A stretch of 64,000 bases of DNA, from NCBI RefSeq assembly GCF_006716885.1, contig NZ_VFPU01000003.1, forward strand, positions 1 through 64,000, given 5' to 3'. This DNA comes from Ornithinimicrobium humiphilum (lineage in GTDB: Bacteria; Actinomycetota; Actinomycetes; Actinomycetales; Dermatophilaceae). Shown one piece after another: positions 30,324 to 38,931 of this stretch (position 1 is its first letter; each line of letters opens with the position of its first letter). The position numbers and the translations under genes were made by a program. The notes below the pieces were generated by a model, which was not told the DNA's origin, searched no databases, and was given only the letters and a program-made list of their open reading frames with translations.

Positions 30324-30341
30324 CGTCTCGGATGTCAGACG
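30324..30341. promoter_or_regulatory. Candidate hut operator before hutU
   Basis: CGTCTCGGATGTCAGACG lies 88 bp upstream of the hutU ATG and overlaps the stop codon of the upstream membrane-protein gene. It matches the hutH site at 16 of 18 positions. Read from the gene strand the core is TCTGACATCCGAGA. Confidence 0.7.
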
Positions 30342-30685
30342 TGAGGTTGGTCGACCGAGAGGACGGCGTCGTCGATCGCGTCGCGCCGGCGCACGAACCA
30401 CCGGGGCAGCAGCCACCGGGGCATCCAGGCGAGGCTGACCAGCCCGACGAGCCACAGCAGCAGGGCGGGGACCCCGAGGACGAGCGCCACGGCCGGACGA
30501 TCCAGCGCCGGCAGCGCGATGGTGGTGAGCAGGGCGGCGAGGCCGAGCCAGAGCATCGCGAAGATCCAGCGCGGCGACGGCCAGAAGGTCGTCACCCAGC
30601 TCCTGGCCACGCCGAGGTAGCCCAACGCCCCCGCGCCGACGAAGAGCAGGGAGCAGGCGGTCAGGACCCAGGTCAGCTCGCTCAT
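30335..30685 (-). CDS. Small hypothetical membrane protein
   Basis: A 116-residue protein with three to four TM segments ([65 protein letters not shown]) and a basic, then acidic tail. It is not a family that I recognise. ATG 30685 is chosen over upstream in-frame starts because those would read through the 30717 palindrome. Its end overlaps the hutU operator, so its transcript probably runs towards hutU. Confidence 0.55.
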   Translation of the reverse strand: MSELTWVLTACSLLFVGAGALGYLGVARSWVTTFWPSPRWIFAMLWLGLAALLTTIALPALDRPAVALVLGVPALLLWLVGLVSLAWMPRWLLPRWFVRRRDAIDDAVLSVDQPHV

Positions 30686-30716
30686 CAGGTGAGCCACTGT
30701 CGCACGAGCGGGACGA

Positions 30717-30758
30717 AGTGGTGGGTCGTGGTTGTCATGACCGCCACGATCCACCACT
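30717..30758. repeat. 42-bp palindrome, copy 1
   Basis: Two 21-bp arms meet at the centre TTGTCA|TGACCG and match at 18 of 21 positions; the outer arms read AGTGGTGG and CCACCACT. A second, better copy lies at 31803-31846. This copy sits in the divergent space between the small membrane gene and the AbiEi-like gene, so it is not simply a terminator. The pair brackets the AbiEi-like gene. Confidence 0.85.
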
Positions 30759-30855
30759 GTGTTTCGGGCCGGACGTGGTCGAGCCTCTCTCCGGGGCGGG
30801 TCAGACCTGTGGACAACTGGTGTCCGCCCGTCGCTCGTCCGGGCAGCATCGCGGG

Positions 30856-31787
30856 ATGGACCTCACCCGCCTCGCCCGCAGGCAGCAGGGCGTCGTCAGC
30901 CGCGAGCAGGCGTTGGGCTGCGGCATGACGCCGGCCCAGATCAAGTGGCGGCTCACCCGCGGCGACTGGAGGACGATCCACCGGTGCGTCTACCTGACCA
31001 ACAGCGGGAAGGTGGAGTGGAAGGCGCGCGCCCGGGCAGCCCTCCTGCGCGCCGGCCCGGGCAGCGCGCCGGCGCTGGAGTCCGCGGCCCACCTCTGGGG
31101 GCTCGAGCGCGCGGCACCGACGACGATCACGGTGGCCGTGCCGAGACAGCGTCATCGCCTGCCGGTCGCCGGGATGGAGGTCGCCGGCGCATCCAGGTGG
31201 ACGCCGTGAACGCGGGCGGGCTGCCGGCCACGGGATTGGCCGTCACGGTCATCGACCTCGCCGACCGCCAGAGCTGCTCGGCGGACGCCGCCGTGGCCCT
31301 CGCTGCCCGCGCCTGCCAGACGCACTTCGTCGACGGCCACACGCTGCTCCACGAGCTGGAGTCCCGCGCACGCCACCGGCTCCGCCACCAGCTGCGCCTT
31401 GCCCTCTGGGAGGTGGCCGACGGGGCCGAGAGCCTGCCCGAGACCTGGTTCGAGGGCCGGGTCCGCGCGCCGCACGGCATACCCCCCTTCGCACGGCAGG
31501 CGAAGCAGCCGGACCGCACGCGCACCGACCTCAGGTCCGCGGAGTTCCGCGTCAACGTCGAGATCGACGGGCGCCTCTGGCACGCCGGCGAGCGGTTCCA
31601 CCACGACCGGAGGCGCGACCGCAGGGCCGCCGGCCGCGGCGAGATCACGCTCCGGGTCACGCCGCTGGAGCTCGACCAGACGCCGTGCGAGGTGGCGAGC
31701 GACCTCGCGCTCGCCCTCCGCCAGCGCGGCTGGACCGGACGCCCGCACCGGTGCTCGCCGTCCTGTCCCGTCCAGGCCGTTTCCTAG
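30856..31787 (+). pseudogene. AbiEi-like N terminus with DUF559 nuclease-fold C terminus, frameshifted
   Basis: From ATG 30856 the first frame encodes a winged-helix AbiEi/type IV antitoxin-like domain (RRQQGVVSREQALGCGMTP, then IKWRLTRGDWRTIHRCVYL) and stops at 31209. The rest continues in another frame, from about 31185 to the TAG at 31787: GGLPATGLAVTVIDLADR, then a DUF559/Vsr-like nuclease fold with VNVEIDGRLWHAGERFHHDRR. Joined, the two give about 310 residues, the normal family length. Such proteins are common in actinomycetes; their role is unproven. A single indel near 31185-31200 explains the break, so it is a pseudogene unless the base is a sequencing error. Palindromes flank it on both sides. 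Confidence 0.75.
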
Positions 31788-31802
31788 CGAGGCCGCCAAA
31801 CG

Positions 31803-31846
31803 CAGTGGTGGTTCGTGGTCGTCATGACGACCACAAACCACCACTG
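31803..31846. repeat. 44-bp palindrome, copy 2
   Basis: Two 22-bp arms meet at GTCGTCA|TGACGAC and match at 21 of 22 positions; the outer arms are CAGTGGTGG and CCACCACTG. It lies between the converging ends of the AbiEi-like gene and hutH and would form a strong hairpin in either transcript. It is the same element as at 30717. Confidence 0.9.
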
Positions 31847-31881
31847 TGATTGCGCTGAAGGGGAACCAGCGCCACGCCCCC

Positions 31882-33450
31882 TCAGGCCAGCGGCCCGGCG
31901 ACCTCCTCGGCGGCGGCGCGCACGCGGCCGTCCAGCACGAGGTCGACGACCGACTCGATCTCGGGCGAGAGGAAGCGGTCCGGACCCGGACCCTCCACCC
32001 CCGCCTCGCGCAGCAGCCGCACGACCGCACCGGTCGCGGGGGCCGGCGCGAGCGGCGCGCGCAGGTCCAGCGCGCGGGCGGCCGTGAGCACCTCGATGCC
32101 GAGCACGCGGGCCAGGCCGTCGACGGAGCGGCGCAGCTTGCGGGCGGCGTTCCAGCCCATCGAGACGTGGTCCTCCTGCATGGCCGAGGACGGGATCGAG
32201 TCGACGCTGGCCGGGGCCGCGAGGCGCTTGAGCTCGGAGACCACGGCGGCCTGGGTGTACTGAGCGATCATCAGGCCCGAGTCGGTGCCCGGGTCGTCCG
32301 CCAGGAAGGGCGGCAGGCCGTGGTTGCGCGCGACGTCGAGGAACCGGTCGGTGCGACGCTCGGCGATGCTCGCCACGTCGGCCGTCACGACCGCGAGGAA
32401 GTCGAGGACGTGCGCCACGGGGGCACCGTGGAAGTTGCCGTTGGACTCCACGCGGCCGTCGAGCGTGACGACCGGGTTGTCGACGGCGGCGGCCAGCTCG
32501 CGGTCGGCGACCATCCGCGCGTGGTCGCAGGTGTCGCGGGCCGAGCCGTGGACCTGCGGGGAGCAGCGCAGCGAGTAGGCGTCCTGGACCCGGGTGCAGG
32601 CCTCCGTCCGGTGGCTCTCGCGGATCGCGCTGCCGGCCATCACCGTGCGGATGTTGGCGGCCGAGGCGGCCTGGCCGGGGTGCGGGCGCAGCGCCTGCAC
32701 GTCGGCGGCGAAGACGTCGTCGGTGCCCAGCTGGCCCTCGACGCTCATCGCCGCGGCGACGTCGGCGGTGGCGAGCAGGGTGCCGAGGTCGTGCAGCGCC
32801 AGCACGAGCATGCCGAGCATGCCGTCGGTGCCGTTGATGAGCGCCAGCCCCTCCTTCTCGCGCAGCTCCACGGGCGAGATGCCGGCGGCGGCGAGCGCCT
32901 CGGCCGCCGGGAGCAGCGTGCCGGACGCGTCGCGCACGGACCCCTCGCCCATGACCGCGAGCGCGCAGTGCGCCAGCGGGGCCAGGTCGCCGGAGCACCC
33001 CAGCGAGCCGTACTCGTGCACGACCGGGGTGATCCCGGCGTCGAGCAGCGCGGCATACGCCTGGGCGGTCTCGAGCCGCACGCCGGTGCGCCCGGTGGCC
33101 AGGGTCGACAGGCGCAGCAGCATCGTGGCCCGCACGACCTCGCGCTCGACCTCGGGGCCCGAGCCGGCGGCGTGGCTGCGCACGAGGCTGCGCTGCAGCT
33201 GGGCGCGCTTCTCCGGCGGGATGCTGGTGGTGGCGAGGGCGCCGAAGCCGGTCGAGATGCCGTAGTGCGCCTCGCTGTCGTCGGCCAGGCCCTCGATGAT
33301 CCGGCGGGTCGCGGCGATCCCCTCGACGGCGGCGTCGGAGAGGCGGACGCGGGCGCCGTGCCGGGCGACGGCCACGACGTCCTCGTGGCTCAGCGGTCCG
33401 ACGTCGACGACGACCTCGGACGGAGCGGTGGGAGACGGAAGACGGGTCAT
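31882..33450 (-). CDS. hutH: Histidine ammonia-lyase
   Basis: A 522-residue histidase that removes ammonia from L-histidine to give urocanate, the first step of the hut pathway. Visible parts: YGISTGFGALA near residues 63-73, EYGSLGCSGDLAPLAH around residues 146-161, INGTDGMLGML, and DNPVVTLDGRVESNGNFHG. The triad that forms the MIO cofactor is Cys152-Ser153-Gly154 instead of the textbook Ala-Ser-Gly. ATG 33450 is chosen as the start of the conserved protein. It carries the hut operator 54 bp upstream and converges with the AbiEi-like gene. Confidence 0.96.
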   Translation of the reverse strand: MTRLPSPTAPSEVVVDVGPLSHEDVVAVARHGARVRLSDAAVEGIAATRRIIEGLADDSEAHYGISTGFGALATTSIPPEKRAQLQRSLVRSHAAGSGPEVEREVVRATMLLRLSTLATGRTGVRLETAQAYAALLDAGITPVVHEYGSLGCSGDLAPLAHCALAVMGEGSVRDASGTLLPAAEALAAAGISPVELREKEGLALINGTDGMLGMLVLALHDLGTLLATADVAAAMSVEGQLGTDDVFAADVQALRPHPGQAASAANIRTVMAGSAIRESHRTEACTRVQDAYSLRCSPQVHGSARDTCDHARMVADRELAAAVDNPVVTLDGRVESNGNFHGAPVAHVLDFLAVVTADVASIAERRTDRFLDVARNHGLPPFLADDPGTDSGLMIAQYTQAAVVSELKRLAAPASVDSIPSSAMQEDHVSMGWNAARKLRRSVDGLARVLGIEVLTAARALDLRAPLAPAPATGAVVRLLREAGVEGPGPDRFLSPEIESVVDLVLDGRVRAAAEEVAGPLA

Positions 33451-33503
33451 GGCGCTACTCCACACGATCCCGGTATGCCGTCGCGCCCCGGATGCTCGTC
33501 TTG

Positions 33504-33521
33504 CGTCTCGCATGACAGACG
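33504..33521. promoter_or_regulatory. Candidate hut operator before hutH
   Basis: CGTCTCGCATGACAGACG, with GCGTCT/AGACGC outer arms at 33503-33522, lies 54 bp before the hutH ATG. The same 54-bp spacing is seen before the M20-hutF-hutI operon. On the gene strand the core is TCTGTCATGCGAGA. Confidence 0.75.
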
Positions 33522-33665
33522 CTGCGGGGGCAGGGCGCCGGGGGTGCGCCGGAGGCCCGGGCCGCCGTCCGGCAGGTAGGGGGACCCTGGCGGCTGTCCG
33601 GAAGCCCGCACTACGCTCGGTCGCAGACGGCCCGACCACTGGGGCCGCGCCCACAGGAGGCCATC

Positions 33666-34220
33666 ATGAGCCAGTTCGACGACCTGCTCGCCGCCCTTCC
33701 CGTCTCCCAGCTCGCCGCCCGCGTCGGCGCGGACGAGGCCGAGACGGAGCAGGCGGTGCGCCAGCTGCTGCCCGCCCTCGTCGGAGGTATGCAGCTCAAC
33801 GCGCAGGATCCGCAGGGCGCCGAGTCCCTGGCCGGGGCGCTCCGCCGCCACGAGGCCTCCCCCGTCGTCGACGGCGGGGTGAACCTCGACCAGGTCGACC
33901 CCGAGGACGGCCGCAAGATCGTCGGGCACGTCTTCGGCGACAACACCGACGTCGTGGTGAACCGCCTCGGCGCGACCGGCGGGGCCAGCAACGACCTCGT
34001 CAAGAAGCTCCTGCCGATCCTCGCCCCGATCGTGCTGTCCTGGCTGGCCAAGCGCGTCGGCGGCCAGCTGCCCGGCGGCGCGGCCGCGGGCGGTGCCGGT
34101 GGCGCCGGCGGTGGCATCCTCGGTGACCTGCTCGGCGGGATCCTCGGCGGCGCCGGCGGTGGCGCGGGCAAGGCCGGCGGTCTCGACGACCTGCTCGGCA
34201 GCATCCTCAAGGGGCGCTGA
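33666..34220 (+). CDS. DUF937 family protein
   Basis: A 184-residue protein of the DUF937 (YidB-like) family. The N-terminal two-thirds is helical (LLAALPVSQLAARVGADE ... QLLPALVGGMQLNA), with the family block GRKIVGHVFGDN near residues 85-96. A glycine/alanine-rich C terminus follows, ending GGLDDLLGSILKGR. The function of the family is unknown. GGAGG lies about 7 nt before the ATG. It stands alone between hutH and the ASCH gene. Confidence 0.8.
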   Translation: MSQFDDLLAALPVSQLAARVGADEAETEQAVRQLLPALVGGMQLNAQDPQGAESLAGALRRHEASPVVDGGVNLDQVDPEDGRKIVGHVFGDNTDVVVNRLGATGGASNDLVKKLLPILAPIVLSWLAKRVGGQLPGGAAAGGAGGAGGGILGDLLGGILGGAGGGAGKAGGLDDLLGSILKGR

Positions 34221-34292
34221 GCTCCGGGGCCTCCCGGCCTCGCATCCCTCGATCGACCGGTCGGCACCGCCGGCCCTCCCCGTCGGGCCCGG

Positions 34293-34889
34293 CTACAGCA
34301 GCCCGGCCCGGCGGGCCGCCCGACGCGCCGTCGCGGGCACGACGCAGACAAAGCGCTCCAGCACGACCCGGGTGTCGTCGCCGAGCACCTCGCCCTCCGC
34401 CAGCTCGGCGGCCAGCGTCGTGCGCACGGTCCGCCGCCACGACTCCAGCGAGTGCTCGCCCTCGCGCCGGGCGTGCTCGGCGTCGACGTCGCCCAGCCGT
34501 GCGACCTGCACGTGCGTCGTGCGGATCAGCGCGCGCGGGCGCTCCTGGCCGTCGAGGACGATCGACAGCAGCCCGGGCTCGGGCAGCGCGACGTCGACGG
34601 CGGTCCGGACCAGGGTGTCGCCCGACGCCTCGACGGGACGGGACTCCTCCAGGGCCGCCTGCCGCTGCGCCTCCTCCTCGTAGGACGACAGCAGGCTCGA
34701 CGTCGCGGTCCGGGCCCCCGCGAGCACCTGCTCGACGAAGCGGTCCGACTCCTGCGGCGTCGACCCGTAGGACCACGCGGGCGGCGGCACCACGCTCGAC
34801 GCGCTGGCCCCGATGTAGGACTCGACCGGGTTGAGGCCGCCGCGCACCCGCGCGTCGGCCCAGAAGCGGCTGATCTCGGCGTCGTCCAT
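34293..34889 (-). CDS. ASCH-domain protein
   Basis: A 198-residue protein with an N-terminal helical part (MDDAEISRFWADARVRGG) followed by a beta-rich ASCH/PUA-like core (LLSSYEEEAQRQ ... LSIVLDGQERPRALIRTTHVQVARLGDVDAEHARREGE), the arrangement of the ASCH family that binds RNA or modified nucleotides. The target is unknown. It is transcribed away from the IclR gene, so the 42 bp between must hold both promoters. Confidence 0.75.
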   Translation of the reverse strand: MDDAEISRFWADARVRGGLNPVESYIGASASSVVPPPAWSYGSTPQESDRFVEQVLAGARTATSSLLSSYEEEAQRQAALEESRPVEASGDTLVRTAVDVALPEPGLLSIVLDGQERPRALIRTTHVQVARLGDVDAEHARREGEHSLESWRRTVRTTLAAELAEGEVLGDDTRVVLERFVCVVPATARRAARRAGLL

Positions 34890-34919
34890 GGCACCGAACC
34901 CTAGACGGCCGCGCGACGG

Positions 34920-34925
34920 CATACT
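34920..34925 (+). promoter_or_regulatory. -10-like hexamer, leaderless start of the IclR gene
   Basis: CATACT is followed by 6 nt and the GTG at 34932. No ribosome site is present. Confidence 0.45.
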
Positions 34926-34931
34926 GGCGCG

Positions 34932-35696
34932 GTGGCCAACGCACCCGCTGCAGCGCACGCGCTCGACGTGCTCATGCTGCTGGCCCGGCACGCCACCCCG
35001 CTGCCCGCCGCGACCGTCGCCCGCGAGCTCGGGCTGCCGCGCTCGACGACCTACCACCTGCTCGCGGTCCTCACCGACCGCGGCTTCGTGGTGCACCTGC
35101 CCGAGGAGCGCCGCTACGGCCTCGGGGTGGCGGCCTTCGAGCTGGGCTCGGCCTACACCCGGCACGCCCCGCTGCAGCGCCTCGCCCGCCCTGTGCTCGC
35201 GCGGCTGGCCGACACGACGGGCCACAACGCCCACCTCGGCGCGTTGCACGGGCGCGACGTCGTCTACCTCATCGAGGAGCGCGTCGCGGGCCGCCCCTCG
35301 CTCGTCTCCGACGTCGGCGTCCGTCTCCCGGCCTCCCTCACGGCGACCGGGCTGGCCATCCTCGCCGCCCTCCCACCGGCCCAGGTCCGCGCGCTCTTCC
35401 CCTCCGCCGACGCCTTCGTGCAGCGGCACGGGGTCGGCCCGACGTCGCTGACCACGCTGCGGCCGCTGCTGACCGAGACCCGCACCCGGGGCTACGCCCT
35501 GGAGCAGGGCTTCGTCACCCCCGGCCTCGACTCGGTCGCCACCGCGGTGCTCGACCACTCCGGGCACCCCGTCGCCGGCGTCGCCGTCACCGCGGAGCGG
35601 GTGCACCTCACGCCGGAGGTCCGGGACGAGGTCGTGACCCAGGTGCGGCGCGCGGCGGCCGAGATCTCCCGCCGGCTCGGGCACCGCCGCGGCTGA
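34932..35696 (+). CDS. IclR-family transcription regulator, candidate HutR
   Basis: A 254-residue regulator: N-terminal winged helix (ALDVLMLLARHATPLPAATVARELGLPRSTTYHLL, residues 8-42) and a C-terminal IclR effector domain (NAHLGALHGRDVVYLIEE ... TRGYALEQGFVTPGLDSVATAVLD). It is the only IclR-type gene in the window and lies 1.5 kb from hutH. IclR-type HutR proteins control histidine genes in corynebacteria, and the repeated site before the three hut units fits that type. The link is an inference. Its own upstream region lacks a clear copy of the site. Confidence 0.85.
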   Translation: MANAPAAAHALDVLMLLARHATPLPAATVARELGLPRSTTYHLLAVLTDRGFVVHLPEERRYGLGVAAFELGSAYTRHAPLQRLARPVLARLADTTGHNAHLGALHGRDVVYLIEERVAGRPSLVSDVGVRLPASLTATGLAILAALPPAQVRALFPSADAFVQRHGVGPTSLTTLRPLLTETRTRGYALEQGFVTPGLDSVATAVLDHSGHPVAGVAVTAERVHLTPEVRDEVVTQVRRAAAEISRRLGHRRG

Positions 35697-35798
35697 GCGG
35701 GCACCCGACCCCTCCCCGCGTCGCACCCCCGGGAGCCCGCGGGTAGCGTGACCGGGCGCGGACGACCTCCGCCCGCGCCGTCCCGGGAGAGGAGCGCG

Positions 35799-36545
35799 GT
35801 GACCGGTTCGGTGCTGCTGATCTGCGCCGTCGTCCTGCTCGGCGGACTGCTCCAGCGCGTCGCGGGTATGGGGATGGGCATGGTCGTCGCACCGCTCGCC
35901 ACCCTGCTGCTCGGCCCGGTCACGGGCGTGACCGTCAGCAACGCGGCGGCCGTCGTCGTCGCCCTGCTCGTGCTGGGCGCGCTGCGCCGGCACGTCGACT
36001 GGCGGGGCTTCCGCCGGCTGGCGCCGCTCATCGTCCTGGGGTCGATCGGCGGCGCGCTGGCCGTGCGCTCGACCCCCAAGTCCTGGCTCGACATCCTCGT
36101 CGGCGGCAGCGTGCTGCTGGCACTGGTCGGGAGCGCCGTCCTCGCCCGCCGCACGACGCTCGGCCGGGGCGGGATCGCCGGCGTCGCCACCGGGCTCGTC
36201 GCCGGCTTCATGAACACGGCCGCGGGCGTCGCCGGCCCGGCGATGAAGGCCTACGCCCTGGCCACCCGGTGGGACCAGCGCAGCTTCGCCGCAACCCTGC
36301 AGCCGGTCTTCCTCGTCGCGAACGCCTCCTCGGTGGTCACCAAGATGCTCGTCGGGGCCGGGCCCGACCCCGGGCTGGTGCCGTGGTGGTCCTGGCCCGC
36401 GCTCGCCGTCGCGGCGCTGCTGGGCGTGCAGCTCGGCCGACCCGTGTCGCGCCGGCTCTCGATGCGGACCGCCGCTCGCATCGCCACCGCCGTCGCGCTC
36501 ACCGGCGCGGTGACGGCGCTGGTCCGCGGCCTGGTCACGCTCTAG
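35799..36545 (+). CDS. TSUP (TauE/SafE) family membrane transporter
   Basis: A 248-residue protein with about seven TM helices. It has the two TSUP repeat motifs: GLLQRVAGMGMGMVVAPLATLLLGP at the N terminus and GVATGLVAGFMNTAAGVAGPAMKAYAL near the middle. The family carries sulfite, sulfonates or other organic anions; the substrate is unknown here. GTG 35799 is chosen because GAGAGGAG precedes it. It follows the IclR gene on the same strand at 102 bp and could be a target of it. Confidence 0.8.
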   Translation: MTGSVLLICAVVLLGGLLQRVAGMGMGMVVAPLATLLLGPVTGVTVSNAAAVVVALLVLGALRRHVDWRGFRRLAPLIVLGSIGGALAVRSTPKSWLDILVGGSVLLALVGSAVLARRTTLGRGGIAGVATGLVAGFMNTAAGVAGPAMKAYALATRWDQRSFAATLQPVFLVANASSVVTKMLVGAGPDPGLVPWWSWPALAVAALLGVQLGRPVSRRLSMRTAARIATAVALTGAVTALVRGLVTL

Positions 36546-36597
36546 CCGAGTCGATCGCGCTCGCCCCGGCGCCCCCGCGTCACTACCGTCGGGGCGC

Positions 36598-37890
36598 ATG
36601 GACATCCTCTGGGGCCTCGGGGGCATGGTCGCCCTCATCGCGCTCGGCCTGCTGCTCTCCTCCAACCGCCGCGGGGTGCGCTGGAGGACCGTGCTGACCG
36701 CCCTGGCCATCCAGGTCGCCATGGGGGTGCTCGTCCTCTACTGGCCCGCCGGCCAGGCCGCGCTGCGCGCCGTCTCCGAGGGTGTCCAGGCGGTCATCAA
36801 CTCGGCCAACGCGGGCATCGGCTTCCTCTTCGGCCCGGTGCTGCCGCAGGGCGAGGACGCCGGCGTGGTCTTCGCCTTCCAGGTGCTGCCGGTCATCATC
36901 TTCTTCGCCTCGCTCACCGCGGTGCTCTACCACTTCGGCATCCTGCAGGTCGTCGTCGAGAAGCTCGGCGCCGCGCTCGGCTGGGCGCTGGGCACCCGCA
37001 AGGCCGAGTCGGTCAACGCCGCGGCCAACATCTTCGTCGGCCAGACCGAGGCCCCGCTGGTCATCCGCCCCTATCTCGGCGGGCTGACGCGCTCGGGCCT
37101 CTTCGCCGTCATGGTCGGTGGCCTGTCGACCGTCGCCGGCTCGGTGCTCGTCGGCTACTCCCTGCTCGGCGCCCCGCTGGAATACCTCATCGCCGCCTCC
37201 TTCATGGCGGCCCCCGGAGCGCTCATGATGGCCAAGCTGCTCGAGCCGGAGACCGAGCCCGAGGAGCACGAGGAGACCGACGACGACGGCATCAACGACG
37301 AGAACGAGTCGGACGAGGGCGACGCCCCACCCGACGAGTCCGAGCCGGACGAGGACGACGTCGCGGGCATGGAGTACCGCAACGTCATCGACGCCGCCGC
37401 CTCCGGTGCGGCGGACGGCCTCAAGCTCGCGCTGAACATCGGTGCGATGCTGCTGGCCTTCATCTCGCTCATCGCCCTCATCAACCTGCTGCTCGGCGTC
37501 GTCGGTGGCTGGTTCGGCCAGCCCGACCTGACCTTCGAGCAGCTGCTGGGCTACGTCTTCGCGCCGGTCATGACGGCCATCGGCGTGCCCTGGGCCGAGG
37601 CGACCAGCGCGGGCAGCTTCGTCGGGCAGAAGGTCGTCGTCAACGAGTTCGTCGCCTTCAGCAACTTCGCGCCGGCGATCGAGGAGTTCAGCCCCAAGAC
37701 CGCCGCGATCGTCACCTTCGCGCTGACCGGCTTCGCCAACCTCGGCTCGCTGGGCATCCTGCTCGGTGGCCTGGGCGGGCTGATCAAGGACCGACGCAAG
37801 GAGATCGCGCAGCTCGGCCTGCGCGCGATCGCGGCCGGCACGCTGGCCAACCTCATGAGCGCGACCATCGCGGGCATCCTGATCGGCTGA
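36598..37890 (+). CDS. Concentrative nucleoside transporter (CNT/NupC family)
   Basis: A 430-residue nucleoside importer driven by protons or sodium. Family signatures are ESVNAAANIFVGQTEAPLVIRP near residues 140-161 and VVNEFVAFSNFAPAI near residues 348-362. A cytoplasmic loop near residues 217-258 holds an unusual, strongly acidic insert rich in Glu/Asp, between PGALMMAKLLEP and MEYRNVIDAAASGAADG. A TACCGT hexamer lies 8 nt before the ATG, so a leaderless start is possible. No nucleoside catabolic gene is adjacent. Confidence 0.9.
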   Translation: MDILWGLGGMVALIALGLLLSSNRRGVRWRTVLTALAIQVAMGVLVLYWPAGQAALRAVSEGVQAVINSANAGIGFLFGPVLPQGEDAGVVFAFQVLPVIIFFASLTAVLYHFGILQVVVEKLGAALGWALGTRKAESVNAAANIFVGQTEAPLVIRPYLGGLTRSGLFAVMVGGLSTVAGSVLVGYSLLGAPLEYLIAASFMAAPGALMMAKLLEPETEPEEHEETDDDGINDENESDEGDAPPDESEPDEDDVAGMEYRNVIDAAASGAADGLKLALNIGAMLLAFISLIALINLLLGVVGGWFGQPDLTFEQLLGYVFAPVMTAIGVPWAEATSAGSFVGQKVVVNEFVAFSNFAPAIEEFSPKTAAIVTFALTGFANLGSLGILLGGLGGLIKDRRKEIAQLGLRAIAAGTLANLMSATIAGILIG

Positions 37891-37906
37891 CCGCCGACGG
37901 GCTCTC

Positions 37907-37912
37907 TAGGGT
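37907..37912 (+). promoter_or_regulatory. -10-like hexamer, leaderless start
   Basis: TAGGGT is followed by 6 nt and the ATG at 37919; no ribosome site is seen. Confidence 0.5.
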
Positions 37913-37918
37913 GGACGC

Positions 37919-38908
37919 ATGCGCGCCATCACGATCAACGAGCCCGGTGACCCCGACGTCCTCGTCCCGGCCGAGGTCGACCCGCCCGTGCCCGGCGAGG
38001 GCGAGGTGCTCGTCGACGTCGTCGCCGCGGGCGTGAACCGCGCGGACGTCCAGCAGCGCAAGGGCTACTACCCCCCACCCAAGGGCGCCTCCCCGCTGCC
38101 GGGCCTCGAGGTCAGCGGCACGATCGCCGCGCTCGGCCCGGGCACCGACGACGCCGGCTGGGCGGTCGGCGACGAGGTCTGCGCGCTCCTCGCCGGTGGT
38201 GGGTATGCCGAGCAGGTGGCCGTGCCCGTGGGCCAGCTGCTGCCCGTCCCGTCCGGCATCAGCCTCGCGGACGCCGCCGCGCTGCCCGAGGTCGCCTGCA
38301 CGGTCTGGAGCAACCTCGTCCTCGAGGCCGGCCTGGGCGAGGGCGAGACGGTCCTGCTCCACGGCGGCTCCAGCGGCATCGGCACCATGGCGATCCAGGT
38401 CGCCCGCCAGCTCGGCGCGCGCGTCGCCGTCACGGCCGGCTCCGCGGACAAGCTCGAGGCCTGCCGCGAGCTGGGCGCCGACGTGCTCGTCAACTACCGC
38501 GAGCAGGACTTCGTCGAGGAGGTGCGGGCCGCGACCGACGGCCGCGGCGCCGACGTCATCCTCGACGTGGTCGGGGCCAAGTACCTCGCCCGCAACGTCG
38601 ACGCCCTCTCCCCGGACGGGCGGCTGGTGGTCATCGGGCTGCTCGGCGGCACCAAGGCCGAGCTCAACCTGGGTCAGCTGCTCTCCAAGCGCGGCCGGGT
38701 CATCGCCACCTCGCTGCGCTCGCGCTCCACCGCGGGCAAGGCCGAGATCGTCGCGGCGGTGCGCGAGCACGTCTGGCCCTGGATCGAGGCCGGCGCGGTG
38801 CGGACCGTCATCCAGTCGCGCTACCCGCTCGAGCAGGCCGCCGAGGCCCACCGCGAGATGGAGGCCTCCGGCCACGTCGGCAAGATCCTGCTCGACGTCC
38901 GCGCCTAG
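37919..38908 (+). CDS. NAD(P)H:quinone oxidoreductase, PIG3/QOR type
   Basis: A 329-residue zinc-less medium-chain dehydrogenase. Visible parts are the N-terminal VNRADVQQRKGYYPPPKGASPLPGLEVSG, the nucleotide-binding LLHGGSSGIGTMAIQVARQLGARV, and a C terminus (YPLEQAAEAHREMEASGHVGKILLDV) typical of PIG3-like enzymes. It reduces quinones or other electrophiles with NADPH. It stands alone with a leaderless promoter and converges with the NUDIX gene. Confidence 0.9.
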   Translation: MRAITINEPGDPDVLVPAEVDPPVPGEGEVLVDVVAAGVNRADVQQRKGYYPPPKGASPLPGLEVSGTIAALGPGTDDAGWAVGDEVCALLAGGGYAEQVAVPVGQLLPVPSGISLADAAALPEVACTVWSNLVLEAGLGEGETVLLHGGSSGIGTMAIQVARQLGARVAVTAGSADKLEACRELGADVLVNYREQDFVEEVRAATDGRGADVILDVVGAKYLARNVDALSPDGRLVVIGLLGGTKAELNLGQLLSKRGRVIATSLRSRSTAGKAEIVAAVREHVWPWIEAGAVRTVIQSRYPLEQAAEAHREMEASGHVGKILLDVRA

Positions 38909-38931
38909 ACCCCCGGGGCGGCTTCGCGCCC

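Noticed and set aside
30717..31846. Insertion sequence with terminal inverted repeats around the AbiEi/DUF559 gene
   Set aside because: No transposase and no target-site duplication; each repeat is itself a palindrome rather than one half of an inverted pair.
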